Made by a program: the position numbers and the translations under genes. The notes under the pieces are model-generated. The model saw only the letters and a program-made list of their open reading frames with translations. It was not told where the DNA came from and did no database searches. From assembly GCA_964036275.1 (NCBI GenBank), contig OZ038440.1, positions 9,027,690-9,091,689 of the forward strand: a DNA stretch of 64,000 bases, given 5' to 3'. Shown piece by piece: positions 37,789 to 50,407 of the stretch; positions within the stretch are counted from its first letter, which is position 1, and each line of letters starts with the position of its first letter. The stretch is from Litoditis marina. Taxonomy: Eukaryota > Nematoda > Chromadorea > Rhabditida > Rhabditidae.

Positions 37789-38715
37789 AGATAAGTATTC
37801 GATCACAGGTATATATCATATGTTCATATGCTGCTAGTATCAACGGGAAAGTTTTTGAAAATGAACACAAATTTTACTGACTACTTCATTTACTCCTAGT
37901 TCATTACTTGGACTAGCCAGCTTAATATTATAATAGTGTAAGAGATAGAACGAAATCTTTGTTTATCCCCACTTTCTCTCTCTCTTTTTTTCTGTCTCAC
38001 TATCTCCCTCTCTCCTTTCCCCCTTTCTATATGTTTTTCTCTCTCTCTATCTCTCCAAGTCAAGCAACATTTCCTCCTCTTCTCTTGTTTCTGTCAACAC
38101 CCAACATTTATCTCAGAGCGAGGTAGCAGAATTATGCACATCGGAAACTCTACATTATTTATGATATATGTGTCCGCACGCAACTAAGTACAAATTATTG
38201 ATGAGTACATTGAAATGTCTTGGTTTTTGCTGCTCAGCGAAAATTGAAGTCTCCTTCAACACGTGCGAGTACAAACTATTCTGTTTGCAAAAAAAGATCA
38301 AAACTGTAATTATTGTTTTGTCTCTTATTTCAAATTTCCCAAAGGAGCATCCTAAACCAACTACAGAGACTTAGTTTCTTTGTTTTTTACTCTGATTTTG
38401 GTGTTATTTCTGCCGCAAATAATGCTCAAACGACTGAATCTAAAGATTTGCGAACTAAACATTCACTGAGCCATCTTATAACTACAGTCATGCGTTCTGA
38501 TCTGGAATAACATTTAAAACAGCAATGTTTATAAATATTAAATCGAAATTCGGTTGATACAGCTTGTCAAACAATCAACTTATTTGAACAGTGTTCAACA
38601 ATGCCGTACACACAAAATAAACTATCATAGGGGTTGGTTGCGCCATTCGAACTTACTGCCGAAATAAAAAAACATGGTCGGGTTTTTATTTCAGTTCATA
38701 TTCAATTGATTTCCA

Positions 38716-38904
38716 CATTCCAAATTTATAAATTTCTGTCTCTCGCCGGAATCGAACCTGTGAGCAAAAGTTTCGTAGCAGGGCGCTAACCACTACTCTA
38801 CTAGAGCACATACTCGCAAAACTTTGGAATCAAAGACTAGTGTGCGAACACAGCGGAAAGTGAGATATACAGTACCCTCCCGCTTTTCGGTTGATGACGA
38901 ATAT
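38716..38904 (-). mobile_element. Element with tRNA-like core, copy 3
   Basis: On minus, GTAGTGGTTAGCGCCC is followed about 15 bases later by CACAGGTTCGATTCCGGC. Its flanking sequence matches the other copies, but the outer TATAG end is decayed. Confidence 0.7.
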
Positions 38905-40411
38905 AGCCTGAACTTGGCCACCAAAATGATAGAGGCCATACAAGTAACTGAAAGAGTCACGTTTGAAGTGAGGAAAACTGCGTTGGTTTATGTGTTGTTG
39001 CAGGCTCTGATGTGTTTCACACGTTTTCACGTAAGTAAAAATTACCCCCATTGGTTGTGTTGCCGAATATAATATCAGAGTGAGAAGAACGTATGATTGA
39101 ATCATTGTCTGTCTGATTGACGCTGGTGAAAGATGTTTCATTACCATCCGTTCGAGTCGAAAACACCACGTCCCGTTGTGACTAGCAGTACAACATGAAG
39201 CGAATCCTACCTGCGAAGCACTGAGAGAAACAAAACGGAAAGAAATCTTAACCGAGAGAGTTAGAAGAGAAGATCTAGAACATCTTTATGACTAAAATTT
39301 CTACTCTGGAGTTGTTTTAGTTTTTTTTCCGTTCACTATGAGCTCCCATGACAAACTGAAATTGGAGCGCTTCTATTATGCGGCATGGCTCGTTTTCTTT
39401 TTACCACGTAGTTTAGCGTCAAATGAGCTGCATATAAATGCCCGCTATTCATAAAGTTTTTATATTTGTCTAGCAGGCTTGCATAATTGTTTCTCGGATA
39501 AATGTCATCAGCTGCAAACTATCTTCATAAGAAATAAGAACACTTGCTAATCTTCACCTCGAAAATCATATTTAGCTGAAGAGTAGTGCAAACACAATAG
39601 CTTGACTACGATATTATCAAACTGGGGTTACTTGGAAACTACCGTGTTCTTGCAAAATTTCCTCATTTCATTTTTTGCGTCCGTACGCAATTCTTTGTTC
39701 AACTTCTGTGAAACTTCAAAGTCAATAGTTTTTATAAATGCAACGTAAATGGTGAATTCTCTGTTTCACGACATACATCTGTAACTTACCGCATATACTC
39801 CGTTTCACCGATTCATGACTTTCCACAGTAATCTTTCGGTTTTTCAAGGGAACTTTTTGAAGAGTAAACGAAGTCTTAGATTTACAGTTTTTTCATGTTC
39901 CTAGCAAGGAGTATGGCGAACGAAATAACAAAGTTTAGATTCTCGATAATAACTTCAAGGCGTAAAAGATTTTCTCTGAAAGTTCACAATCTTACTGTAA
40001 AACTCTATGGTTCCGTGGAACAGCCTATAGCACATTCATAGTCTCCACAAATCTCGTGAGATAATCTCACGTCGACACCTCGTGAGTTCTGTATCGTTGC
40101 TACCTCGAGGACCCTATGTTTACCCATGTACTGAATAAGCTCGAATATATCACGTGGTATCGTGTTAGGAATATGTCCAAATCCGTTGACTACATCTAAT
40201 GTAGAGACAAAACGTTCCACTTTCTATACTCTTTTCTGCCTCTCTCTTCTATTTTCTATAATTGTTGTTGTTTTTTGTATTCTTTGAACTAACCCTGAGG
40301 CGATACTGATATTTTATTCAGTTGAAATGTGTAGGCGGATGCCCCGCCTTTGAAGACAGAAGTAGGTGACAGTGAACAAATGTATTAGTTGTTGGGATCA
40401 TCATGGCTGAG

Positions 40412-40484
40412 TTGTAGTTTGAACTCAAAATGCCATACTTAACGTGAGTCAACCAAAATTCAACGAGATCAAACTACAAACACA
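40412..40484. mobile_element. TTTGTAGTTTGATC inverted-repeat element
   Basis: GTTGTAGTTTGAACTC on the left and GAGATCAAACTACAAACA on the right, with CAGCAGGG continuing the arm. Confidence 0.8.
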
Positions 40485-40946
40485 GCAGGGTAGAGCAATA
40501 TCAACATTTATTCTTTTTTTTTTACAAAGGACAAACCCTGTAGAAGTTCTTCATTAGTTTGCAAGCTTTGAGACGAATACTGCAGCACGAGGTAACTACA
40601 TTCAGCATTTAATAATTCTGTGATCACGTAGCTGTGATATGGCGTTTACATGTAACCAAATTCATCAGATATTGAAGGTTTCTAGATCATTTGCAAGCTC
40701 CACCAGCGCAGCACATTCATTCCTTCCGTGACAAATTCCAAAAGGAACCGCTGATTTTTCTTAACCCTACTAGTTAACTATTCAACCATTTTTCTATTAA
40801 CACTTCAGTAACCCTTTTCAACACCCTTTGGATCTAATTCGTGGTTACCAAGTGGTCAACAAATGTGCAAACCATGCAATCAGTAAGTTGGCGCGGTTGA
40901 CGAAAAACGCGGTCAAATAGAGAGTTCGCATCTATTTGTAGCCCAC

Positions 40947-41138
40947 TATAGTGAGTGCCAAATTTATAAATTTATGTCTCTTGCTGGAACCAAACCTGCG
41001 AGCAAAAGTTTTGTAGCAGGGCGCTATCAGAGCAGAGAGCACATAGCAGGAAATCTTTGGAATACAAGTCATGTGTGCGTACACAGCGGAAAGTGAGATA
41101 TACAGTACCCTCCCGCCTTTCCGTTGGCGACGACTTTA
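40947..41138 (-). mobile_element. Element with tRNA-like core and TATAGT ends, copy 4
   Basis: Left TATAGTGAGTGCCAAATTTA; the right CGTTGGCGACGACTTTA is its inverted partner. The interior on minus contains GCAGGTTTGGTTCCAGC. Confidence 0.65.
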
Positions 41139-43206
41139 GGTTCACCTCGGTGTGACGGCAAGTATATGATATGGCGTTTACATGCAAACCCAGACTGCGT
41201 GATGAAGCAGCAAATTAACCCCGCCCTTCTAGCTCTCTTTTCCCATACTGAGCTCTCCGGCCACGCAACCTACTATCGATTCCGCATCCGTGCATCTATA
41301 TTTTCGTTATTATAAAAAATACGAACCAGCTAGACGCTAAACCACTAAGATTCACTAGTTTTGGTTTTACTTAAGATTAAGGGTGACTCATTTTCAAGAA
41401 GCTAGTCTTGAATGCGTAAACATTCATGTTCTCTCAACCTTCTTATTGTAATACATTTTATTGAGCCATATTGCATCATTTCTAAATCAGGTCGTGTTGT
41501 GAATAACTAGGTGAATAGTCTCGAGAAGATGAAGGTTAGAACTATTTAGCAAAATCTTAAATCTCTGCAAAACTTTGTTCAAACTTTTTCCAAGCTTCAC
41601 TTTATTCTATAATATAATTTTTTTTATGTTTTTTTGCCATCATCTCTAGTTCTACTACCTTCGTGACAAACATGAGTCTATAATCTGCAAAGCGCTGGCT
41701 CATTTTTCATTTTCTGTTGTTTCCTATTGGCATGGACATGATAATGGACGGCATACTTACTACCCGCGAGAAGGAGCAATTCTCATGAGATTACGCGTTT
41801 CACTTTAACTAATCTACTCCTATTTGTTTAATTTTAAATCCTGAGCTATTCAATGAGCTAACCGTTTCAGCAAAATCACTTATTTTTAACATAGTCTTTA
41901 TCATTCGTGTGTATAAGCCACGTGATACCAAAACTTTTTTTGTATCTTATTGCCCATGTTCTACCATATTCGTGCCTCAAAGAGATTGCCAAGAATGTAT
42001 GATTGAATGCAAGCGAAAAAAGTGGTATAATTGATGCCTTCGCGGTAAGAATTACGATGTGTGGGAGGTTAATAAAATTTCTGTAATCTTTCTCACTTCT
42101 AGAATTAGTGTTTGGCCCATGACAATCACTTAGTATCGTGGACTTCTAATTTTCCCTTTTATAAAAACAGTAAGCTCGTGACAGCTAATTAACACCATGA
42201 AAGATGAATGTATTATAATATTAATATGTTTTCCTCTTCTACGGGAGAATTAATGTGACAAATGCATCTGACTCTAACGGAAACAACAACAATATGAGTA
42301 GTTCGTTGATCGCTTGTGAGAAGAGTCCCTCATGGGGCGGTCCTTACTCGATTATCGCACTGGCCGCGCAGTATCGCAGCCAGAAATATCTTCAGAAGAT
42401 TAAAATTCTAATTTGTGATCAATATTTCACTGAAAACAATGAAAAAACATGTTGTTCAGCAGTGGTTCTCATTAAACTTTGATTTCTGACTGTTGCTGCA
42501 GCATGCTGCGTAATCTGGGAGTTTGTCGCAGAACTAAATCAAATACTCTCCCCGGAATATTGTAAACTCTATTGTCAATGCTGAATCGATTCTCAACGTT
42601 TCACTGGAACAGTTTTGATTGAGGATGTTCTGATACTGAGAATTCGTGGAAGTCATTCATCAAAAAAAGTATATTTCATTTTAACCACTAGCATTCCCAT
42701 CAAAATGAGTATCTTGTTAGAGTCAGTAAATAATTTTTGCCGCTCAGTTTGCTCGCTTTTGACAAGAATATTATAGAGTGGTTTCTGTTGTGCTCTCAAC
42801 TATATTTTCTGCAGTTACTTAAAACAATCAGATATCATAATTTCGGATATTGAAAAAGACTTCCATTTCGTGTTTTCTTCTGCAAACTAAAACTGCAGAA
42901 TTCTTACTTTACATGTTCTATATTGTGTCGACTTCAAGTTGTTCATAAAAAGGGTAAATTCACAGTTTTTATAAAAACGTGATTTCAATCTACCATGAAC
43001 AAGCTCCGCTGAACATAATCTATCCATCACCCTACTGGCAAATAGACATTGAAAGCCCGAAATACCTCATAATGTAATAACGTAATAATGAAACAACGTG
43101 ATTTCACATCAAATTTTCTATGTTGTATTTTCCTTTTACTTGTATATTTCCATAGTACACAAATATAATGTCTCTATTTCTATATTTTCCTAGTTTCAGA
43201 TTCAAA

Positions 43207-46200
43207 ATGTCTTCTGTTACCAAGAAAAAGGAGGAAGACAAGGAGAAAAAGTTTCTAGGTCGATTACAGTACAAGCTCGACTACGATTTCGATAAAAATG
43301 CGGTTAGTTCGACCTCTTCTTTTCCGATTCATATCTCTCTTTTTCTTTCCCTATTTCTTTCCTTCTCTCGCGCTCACTCTCACTCTCTCCCTCTCTCTTT
43401 TCTTTCTGTCGGTGTCCACTTCTTCTTGACAAGTTGATATCTATCTTTCTGTTTATAAGAAGTTGAAGCTTGAAACAGTAAACACTTTTTGATTGGTACT
43501 TCGCTTGTAAGCAACTTGTCGTTAGGAGCTCAATTATGGTAATTACTCCCAATGATTTCCGGTTATGAGTAATGAAAACTCCAACCGTTTCCGAACAGCA
43601 AAACATGTTTATTTTGCCAAGTATGTTACCATTGAAAATGTTGCCAAAGTTGTCGCGTGTTTTTTCACTTGTTAATCGAAAGATGAAGTTTTCTGCTTTT
43701 CTGAAGGAATAGATTTACATTTTCCTCACCCAACCCAGACGAATTTCAATAGTACAGAAGTCAGATGGGACTGCGATAAACTAATAAACAAATGTTTTAC
43801 CTGCGGTTCTCTCAGCAGAAATAGGAGACCAAGCCAATTAGATGTTGGTAACATGCGAGTAACTATAGTTCGTCTAGTTCGTCTAAATAAAGAGTAACTA
43901 TAGTTCGTCTAATTCCCACTGAGACGCGTTGGCACCGTGCCAAGTTTTCGACTGGCCATTTCTTGGAGTAAACATAAGTATTCTGTAGAAATGTTTCTGT
44001 CACGCGTTTTTATGGAACTGAACAACGGCCAAAATAGATTTGCAGTTTTAGGAAAACTCCAAAGAGATGAAAATGATCCTGGAATATTTATTGGCACGCT
44101 GCCAAGTCTTAGTAGGAATGACCGGAAGTATATTTCGTTCTCCTACTCAGCTCGTAAGCACTCACAGAGCCAGTGCTCAATTTTGAGACTTGTAGGATAA
44201 TAATTTTAAATGAAGCTGAACAAACTTCCTACACTCAGTGATGACTAAAGCAAATTGTCAACTAAAAGGTCACAGATTTTTATCGTTAAATGCTTCCGAC
44301 GTGAGCTTCAAGTTACTCCCTCTCAAATTTTCGAACTTTCTCAAATTAACAGCTTTTTTGCTTCTTACGCTACACCTTGGCCTCGAGTATACTTGTAGAT
44401 TTCGTATCTGCACGATTTTCTATTTTGTAGCTGTAGGCCCGTTGTGTAATTGGATTCGCCCTATTATGCAAGTGCAAGGCGTGTGAAAAGAAAGCAATAT
44501 CTGATATTAAATTTTCGAATAGTGGGAATCGCGAACTGAAGCGAAGTATTATGCCAACCAGATAGAGAAAAACCGAACAATCTTTATTGGAAGCCAAACC
44601 TGAAACCAAGTGGACACAATATAACCAAAATTGAACGCACCTTTATTCATTTCGAGTTTATGAGATTCACTTCATACAGATATCATAGACTGTTCAACCA
44701 AACTTTTCTGAACTCTTTTTTAGATTCTGCTCAGAAGTTGTTGTTGCCTCAGTGTTGCCTAAGCTCAACTACTTATCTAAGTGGTAGAAATCACGCTAGG
44801 TTTGAATCAATTGTTTTCGGTTTACCCATTGTTTGTAACCAATTTCGGATTTTATAACAAATTCCTCATCTAATCTGGTTCTTGCTCTTCTTTCCCCCAC
44901 ACTAGAGACATTTCCACACAATAGTGGTTGATTAGCCACTGGGATAGTGGGTGGAAGCGCAAACATCTTCAAGAAATGGCTCGACGGGCCGAAATGAGCT
45001 GGAATGAAAAAAAGAGTCATATGGCTTCAGTGTTGCAATCACACATTCAAATCATTGTTGCTGACCGGGGAGAAAAATTAATTTACGGTTAGATGTAACG
45101 GAGCGTTTTGTTACAGTTTTTGTTTCGAAATGAATCCCCGCTGGTAAACACACAAACCATTGGAATTCTTGTTGTTTTTGTTACGGAGGTGCTTTGCACA
45201 AAAAAGCCACTGGACCAAAAACAAACTTGCGATAAGAGTTGCCCATAAACAAAACAGCACCGTCAAATAACTTTGTTTCCCCAATTTCACCACCTTTTTT
45301 TGTGAGTTTCTCTCTGAATGTCACGTTGAGCCTTCCTTGTCACTTCTCTTAATCTAGTCGGTACATCAAGTTTCAATGCATTACCGATCAAATGGCCCTC
45401 ACAAATAGAATGACTAGTGGCGTTGTAGAATTTACACCCTGAGTATACATTCTGAGTAAGCTCTTACTCGTATATCCCTTCACCCGACAACAAAAAGAAA
45501 AAAAACATTATTAAACTTCCAGAAAGTAGATTAAATACTTCTACAACTAGGTCATAATCGGGAAAAAACTTGATAAAGTACTGATGTTGAGTAAGTTCGA
45601 ACTGAATATTTTGGGAAGATACTTTAAAGTACTGAATTATGATTTATTTCAACAAATATATACCCCTTTTCCAGTTGACGATAGTAATTGTACAAGCGGA
45701 AGAACTGCCTGCCATGGATCTAGGAGGAACCTCCGACCCCTACGTGAAACTGTTCCTTTTACCCGACAAAAAGAAGAAGTTCCAAACGAAAGTGCAACGA
45801 AAATCCCTCAATCCCGTGTTCAACGAGAGTTTCACATTCAAAGTGAGTTGCATTCAGATTTCTGTAAAACTATAATTACTTTTCTTATATTCATAAGAGA
45901 CTTCTTACGAATGGTACACAAGCTTCCTCGCGAGCTTTCGAACTAGAGTTTGATTTTTTCAGAGGTAGATTATGCGAATTCTCGACGAACAATACCGGCT
46001 AATATCAACAAAATGACACGTTATGTGTACTCGCATCAAATACAAAACCCAACGTACCCCTAATCCTCAATTCATGAAGCAAATGTCATACTTGGATTAC
46101 AAAATGACGTTAAAACATCATTTGGAGAATGTGAAACCGCACTTGGTGACTGTGATCTTAAGATCTACTGAAACTTTTCGGCTTTCAGATACCTTTCAAC

Positions 46201-49200
46201 GAGATTGGAGGTCAGACTCTCGTCCTCAATGTTTTCGATTTTGATAGATTTGGAAAGCACGACCAGGTCAGTTTTCATCACTTGCTTTATAAGATATTTT
46301 TCGACAACGTTCCCCTACTTTCTTGAGTGACTTGTTTTGTTCGGCCAATTATCGCTGTTTGAACGGTTTGTTTTGATTATCGACCGATTCTCGACCGTGT
46401 TTTTTTTACAGATTGGTCAAATTTCCATACCGTTGGGAAAAATTGATCTCGCCTCAACCATAGAGCGAACAGACAATATTGAAAGTCCACCAGTAAGTTT
46501 TGGTTCAGAAAAGTTTGATCAAGAGTATCAAACTTCACGAACGAGTTTTCCAGGTGGTCACAGCAAAACTATAATATTCCTACAGAGTTATATTTCGTAG
46601 TACGATTTTTCAAATCTCGTTCCCAAGTTCCCTACTATTCATCAGAATCTGTTATGGCAGTGGAAAACGAGTAGTTATAATATCTATCGATGAAACTAAT
46701 CTGATATTGCAGGAAAACCGATTGGGTGAAGTCTGTCTCGCTCTCCGATATGTACCTAACAAAAACAAGTTATCCGTGGTAGTCATGGAGTGTAAAAACT
46801 TGAAGAAAATGGACGTACTCGGCTTGTCAGGTGAGTTTTCAACTTTCACACGGTTTCACGTTACTCACGTGATTTCTTGTGTGTCATCTAAATGATTTTA
46901 ATATCTTGGTTATTTTGGCTTTGCTTTGTTATGGTAACAACACCATATATGACATGTACGATGTACATTTCTGTCAATTTCAAAAAGTTGTAACCATCTC
47001 ATGAACACGCGATAGGGCTTGTCAGAGGTTTCATCACATCTTTGGCAGAGCATTCTATAGCAGTATTTCTCGTAACTACAAGTATTTATAATTGAAGTAT
47101 TATGCACTAATTATGCTCCGAGCATTCGATTACACTCACAAGTGTGGTTAGGAAGAAGCGCAGTTGGGTCTCATGTGGTCTCATTATAATATGGATCAGA
47201 AGAAGTGATATTCAACTGTCAACTGTCACACTTTTTGCAAATAGAGATATACAATTCAACTGTGCATCATTGGTGTCCTCATAGTTTGTATCCCTATCTT
47301 GACGCTAACGTAAGAACGTAACGAAAGGCAGCGGTGTTGCGCAAGAACATTGACGCGTCCTTAAAACTTTTCAGTTTTCAACCTTTTTTTGCGAAACATG
47401 TTTCATATAAAAATTTACGTGTGTATTCAGATCCTTATGTGAAGATCTACCTGATGATGCAGAACAAGAGGTTGGAGAAAAAGAAGACGACCATCAAAAT
47501 GAAGACCTTGAATCCATACTACAACGAATCGTTCAGTTTCGACGTGACGCCCGAAAAAATGCAGGTTCGTTTTTGATAATAAAAAATAAACTAAGATTCA
47601 AACCTCTATCTCCTGCTGTTCATAACAAGTATTGATTTATGTAGCAACTTTTCTTGCGTTGTTGCCTTTTCACGTTTCATGTGACTAGTTCATATGAATA
47701 AAAAGCCCCCAAAATGAATTTTATCTTGACAACTATGATAGTTATCTTTTTCCTAAGACTTTCACTTGTATAGTATCAGTATGTCCCCCACTGTGTCTTC
47801 AATTACGTGATTACTTTCGATTTAGCTTTCCCTTCGTCTTTTAATTTGAACAGAAAAACATCTCATGGGATATCCAATTAGCCACCAGACGGATCAACAT
47901 GGGATAATGCAGAGTGGAATGAGGGAAAATGAATTAAAACTAGCCCAGAGTGGTTTCTTTTGGTACTATATAGAAAACAGTTCAATTATAGTAGGAATAA
48001 AGGAAACTGTAAGGCATGCGTGAGAGGAATTAAAACGTTTGTACGAAGATAGAAACTTAGGCAACTCGGTTTTTTCTATGCAGACAGACTTGAGAGAAGT
48101 CAATTATTATCCAATTCATCAAATGGTGAAATACTCGTGCAAATCACACAAGTAAAGCTCAAGAGACCTGACTTTGTACAAAATAATAATCTAACTTTTT
48201 CGACGGGTATTCCAGAACTCATGGAACACATCGACAAGTGGCTACGTGTACAAACGTGTGAAAGTATTTTCCTTATTATTTCGGCTCACTGTTGAGCATT
48301 TCCACTCGATAACTATAATTCTCAAAAAAAAACCGTAGTTTGTGAAGTTTTCTATTTCACCCAAACAGAACTTGTATGAAATTTCAGCGAGTTCATCTCC
48401 ATATCACCGTATCCGACTATGATCGAGTGGGATCGAACGAGCGGATTGGGCAGGTTGGTCGAAGTAGATAAAATAAAAAGTTTTCAGTGAAAAAACTAAA
48501 TTGGTGAACTTTTGAGCACAACTTCGTGTTGGGGAAAAGCAATAACTTAGCGTTAACTTGAAAAATGTTTTGAATGTCTTGCAAACATTCAGTTCATCAC
48601 GGTTTTAGGAGAGAGCCGGTTGTACATTGCGCTCCGAACCGCGGTGCTTGTAGTTTGATTCCGTAATTGTTCAGTCTTGATAGAATAACATAATAACAGT
48701 GCTGTGAAGGCAGATGAGATTAGTAAAAAGTGGGGGACCAGGAAGTGTGTGAGTTCTGTTCGGTTTCACCGTTTTCAGCAAAAAGTGAACAATACGAGAT
48801 TGGGAGTGTGCAACAAAAATAGAACAATACATAGGTTTGCACAACGGTTCACAACGTACGTACGTCAAACCACTCATACACTCACGCTAAAGTCAGAATT
48901 TGTGTAATAAATGTTTTTTGTGAACCGTTGTGAAAACCTATGTATTGTTCTATTTTTGTTGCACACTCCCAATCTCGTATTGTTCACTTTTTGCTGAAAA
49001 CGGTGAAACCGAACAGAACTCACACACTTCCTAGTCCCCCACTTTTTACTAATTGTTCTCTTTTCGCTAGTTGTACTAGTACAATCACTCATTGATTAGA
49101 ACAATCAGAACGAAATTAGGAACATGGTGACTATCAAACATCCTGATAACTGGGCGAGGTTTCGAGTTCTCAAACGGTGTGATCCTGGTTTTTCAGATTA

Positions 49201-50407
49201 TTTTGGCACCAATTGACCTCTAAAATTGGCGTGATTGGCGAAACTTGTGAAAACCACAAACCCTTTTCACCTATTTCATGAAAATCTGAGCTTTGTGAAA
49301 AATCTGAGTCATTACAGTGCAACGCACGCCTTTACTTATTTGGCGCCAACAAGCGCCAGTGTTAGGCGCCAATAATCATACATGTTACTCCAATTGGTGA
49401 AAAAGAACTGGAACGAACGGTTTTGACCAATTAGCACAGTTTCCGACGATTTTTTGTTCGGAAACAATGTTTTCAGATTTGGCGCCAATTGGCGGATAAA
49501 TGGGCTTTTTGGCGCCAAATGTCAAAGAAATGTGGATACTCAATCCGCTTGTCAACTTAATGAATAGTTCTGACCTCTGTGAACGAATCCGGTCGTTACC
49601 CTACTTCGCTAGCGTCGTTCTCATTTGGCGCCAATAGGCGCCCGCGTTTGGCGCCATTCGTTAATGATGGCACCATGTTTTGGAAACCAGGTTGTACCCA
49701 CTTTTATGACATCTGTGGGAAATTTCAAACAAATTTATTCATGGAAACACATATTTTCCAGCTTTTGGCGCCATCTGGCGCCAGCGCCAAGCGTCAGACA
49801 TAACGTGACATCACCAAACTTTTGGGGCCGCGCTAACTTTGGGGTTTACACATGTGTGCCAAATTTCAGCCGAATCGGTCCAGTAGTAAAAAAAATAATT
49901 TTCTATGCGGACATCGGACGAGCGACGAGGGACGAGGGACGAGCGACGAGGGACAGCGGAAATTTTCATAACGACACGACAGCATAACTTTTTTCAACCT
50001 TGAACGATTTTTCTAATTTTTTCACACAACATGTATTTAATAGATATCTTGCTCTCTCTCTTTTTAAATTTCGAAAAAAATGTTTTATTTGAAGACTTTT
50101 GTGGTTTGAAAGCCAAAAATGGGTGCGCAATGGCCAAACCAAACACAACTCACACGCAGCGCTTCGCGCTGCGCGCGATAACAACAGAGACATTACTATT
50201 GGATCATGGAACGTTCATAGTTATAGCAATGAACATGTTTGTCGTTCCATAGTCAACTTCCACCAAGAATGTTTTCCTTTGCAGGTGTTGATTGGAATCG
50301 GTACCAACTCTAATGGGGTAGCCATGAAACAATGGACGGACATGCTGGCGACACCCAGGCGATCCGTCGCACAATGGCACACCTTGTTACCCTTCAACGA
50401 CGATTGA
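43207..50407 (+). CDS. Synaptotagmin, tandem C2 domains
   Basis: Eight exons: 43207-43302, 45675-45842, 46189-46266, 46412-46492, 46713-46830, 47431-47564, 48388-48453, 50285-50407; 287 residues. C2A has all five acidic calcium ligands (D47, D53, D105, D107, D113). C2B has D175, D181, D235 and D237 but E243 at the fifth position. The AQWHTL motif near the C-terminus is typical of C2B. Synaptotagmins trigger calcium-dependent vesicle fusion by binding phospholipids and SNAREs. From this ATG the protein has only a short Lys/Glu-rich leader and no transmembrane helix. The ATG lies 7 bases after a TTTCAG acceptor, so either the transcript is trans-spliced here or upstream exons join in phase 2 (the frame stays open across the junction). 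Introns are up to 2.4 kb and loaded with repeats. Confidence 0.92.
43899..44132. mobile_element. TATAGTTC element with TTGGCA palindromes, copy 2
   Basis: Left TATAGTTCG, ATTCCCACTGAGAC and TTGGCACCGTGCCAA are matched by the inverted right TTGGCACGCTGCCAA, GTCTTAGTAGGAATG and AAGTATA. Lies in intron 1 of synaptotagmin. Confidence 0.7.
48720..49053. repeat. Near-perfect 133-bp foldback
   Basis: Arms 48720-48852 and 48920-49053 are reverse complements with about two to four differences, separated by about 67 bases. No terminal duplication is evident. Lies in the last synaptotagmin intron, so the pre-mRNA would form a long duplex. A lone half of the TTGTAGTTTGATT element lies just upstream at about 48648. 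Confidence 0.9.
49203..49810. repeat. Cluster of TTGGCGCCAA palindromes
   Basis: At least eight GGCGCC words occur in about 460 bases (around 49342, 49364, 49482, 49513, 49626, 49637, 49650 and 49767-49780), most within TTTGGCGCCA. They are embedded in sequence that looks like degenerate tandem units of about 110-150 bases. Confidence 0.75.
49912..49962. repeat. GACGAG minisatellite
   Basis: Seven-base units GGACGAG/CGACGAG repeat about six times. They directly follow a sequence reading GCCAAATTTCAGCCGAATC. Confidence 0.75.
50155..50173. repeat. GC hairpin, inverted copy of 37768-37788
   Basis: CGCAGCGCTTCGCGCTGCG, the reverse complement of the hairpin at 37768. Confidence 0.75.

Larger units (their letters stand above)
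35516..43206. other. Long intergenic region without a confident gene
   Basis: Lies between the divergent riboflavin transporter and synaptotagmin. It holds several mobile elements (listed separately) and CT-rich patches near 37970-38060. The longest frame is 36689-37216 on minus (175 codons), but it overlaps an inverted-repeat element and has no recognisable domain. Upstream synaptotagmin exons could be hidden here. Confidence 0.5.

Noticed and set aside
40005..40220. 71-codon minus frame MERFVSTLDVVNGFGHI
   Set aside because: Composition is protein-like, but there is no signal, homology or splice context, and repeated CTCACGAG words run through it.
42246..42400. Possible upstream synaptotagmin exon (NVTNASDSNGNNNNM)
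   Set aside because: Its plausible donors leave the wrong phase for the 43200 acceptor, and it encodes no membrane helix.
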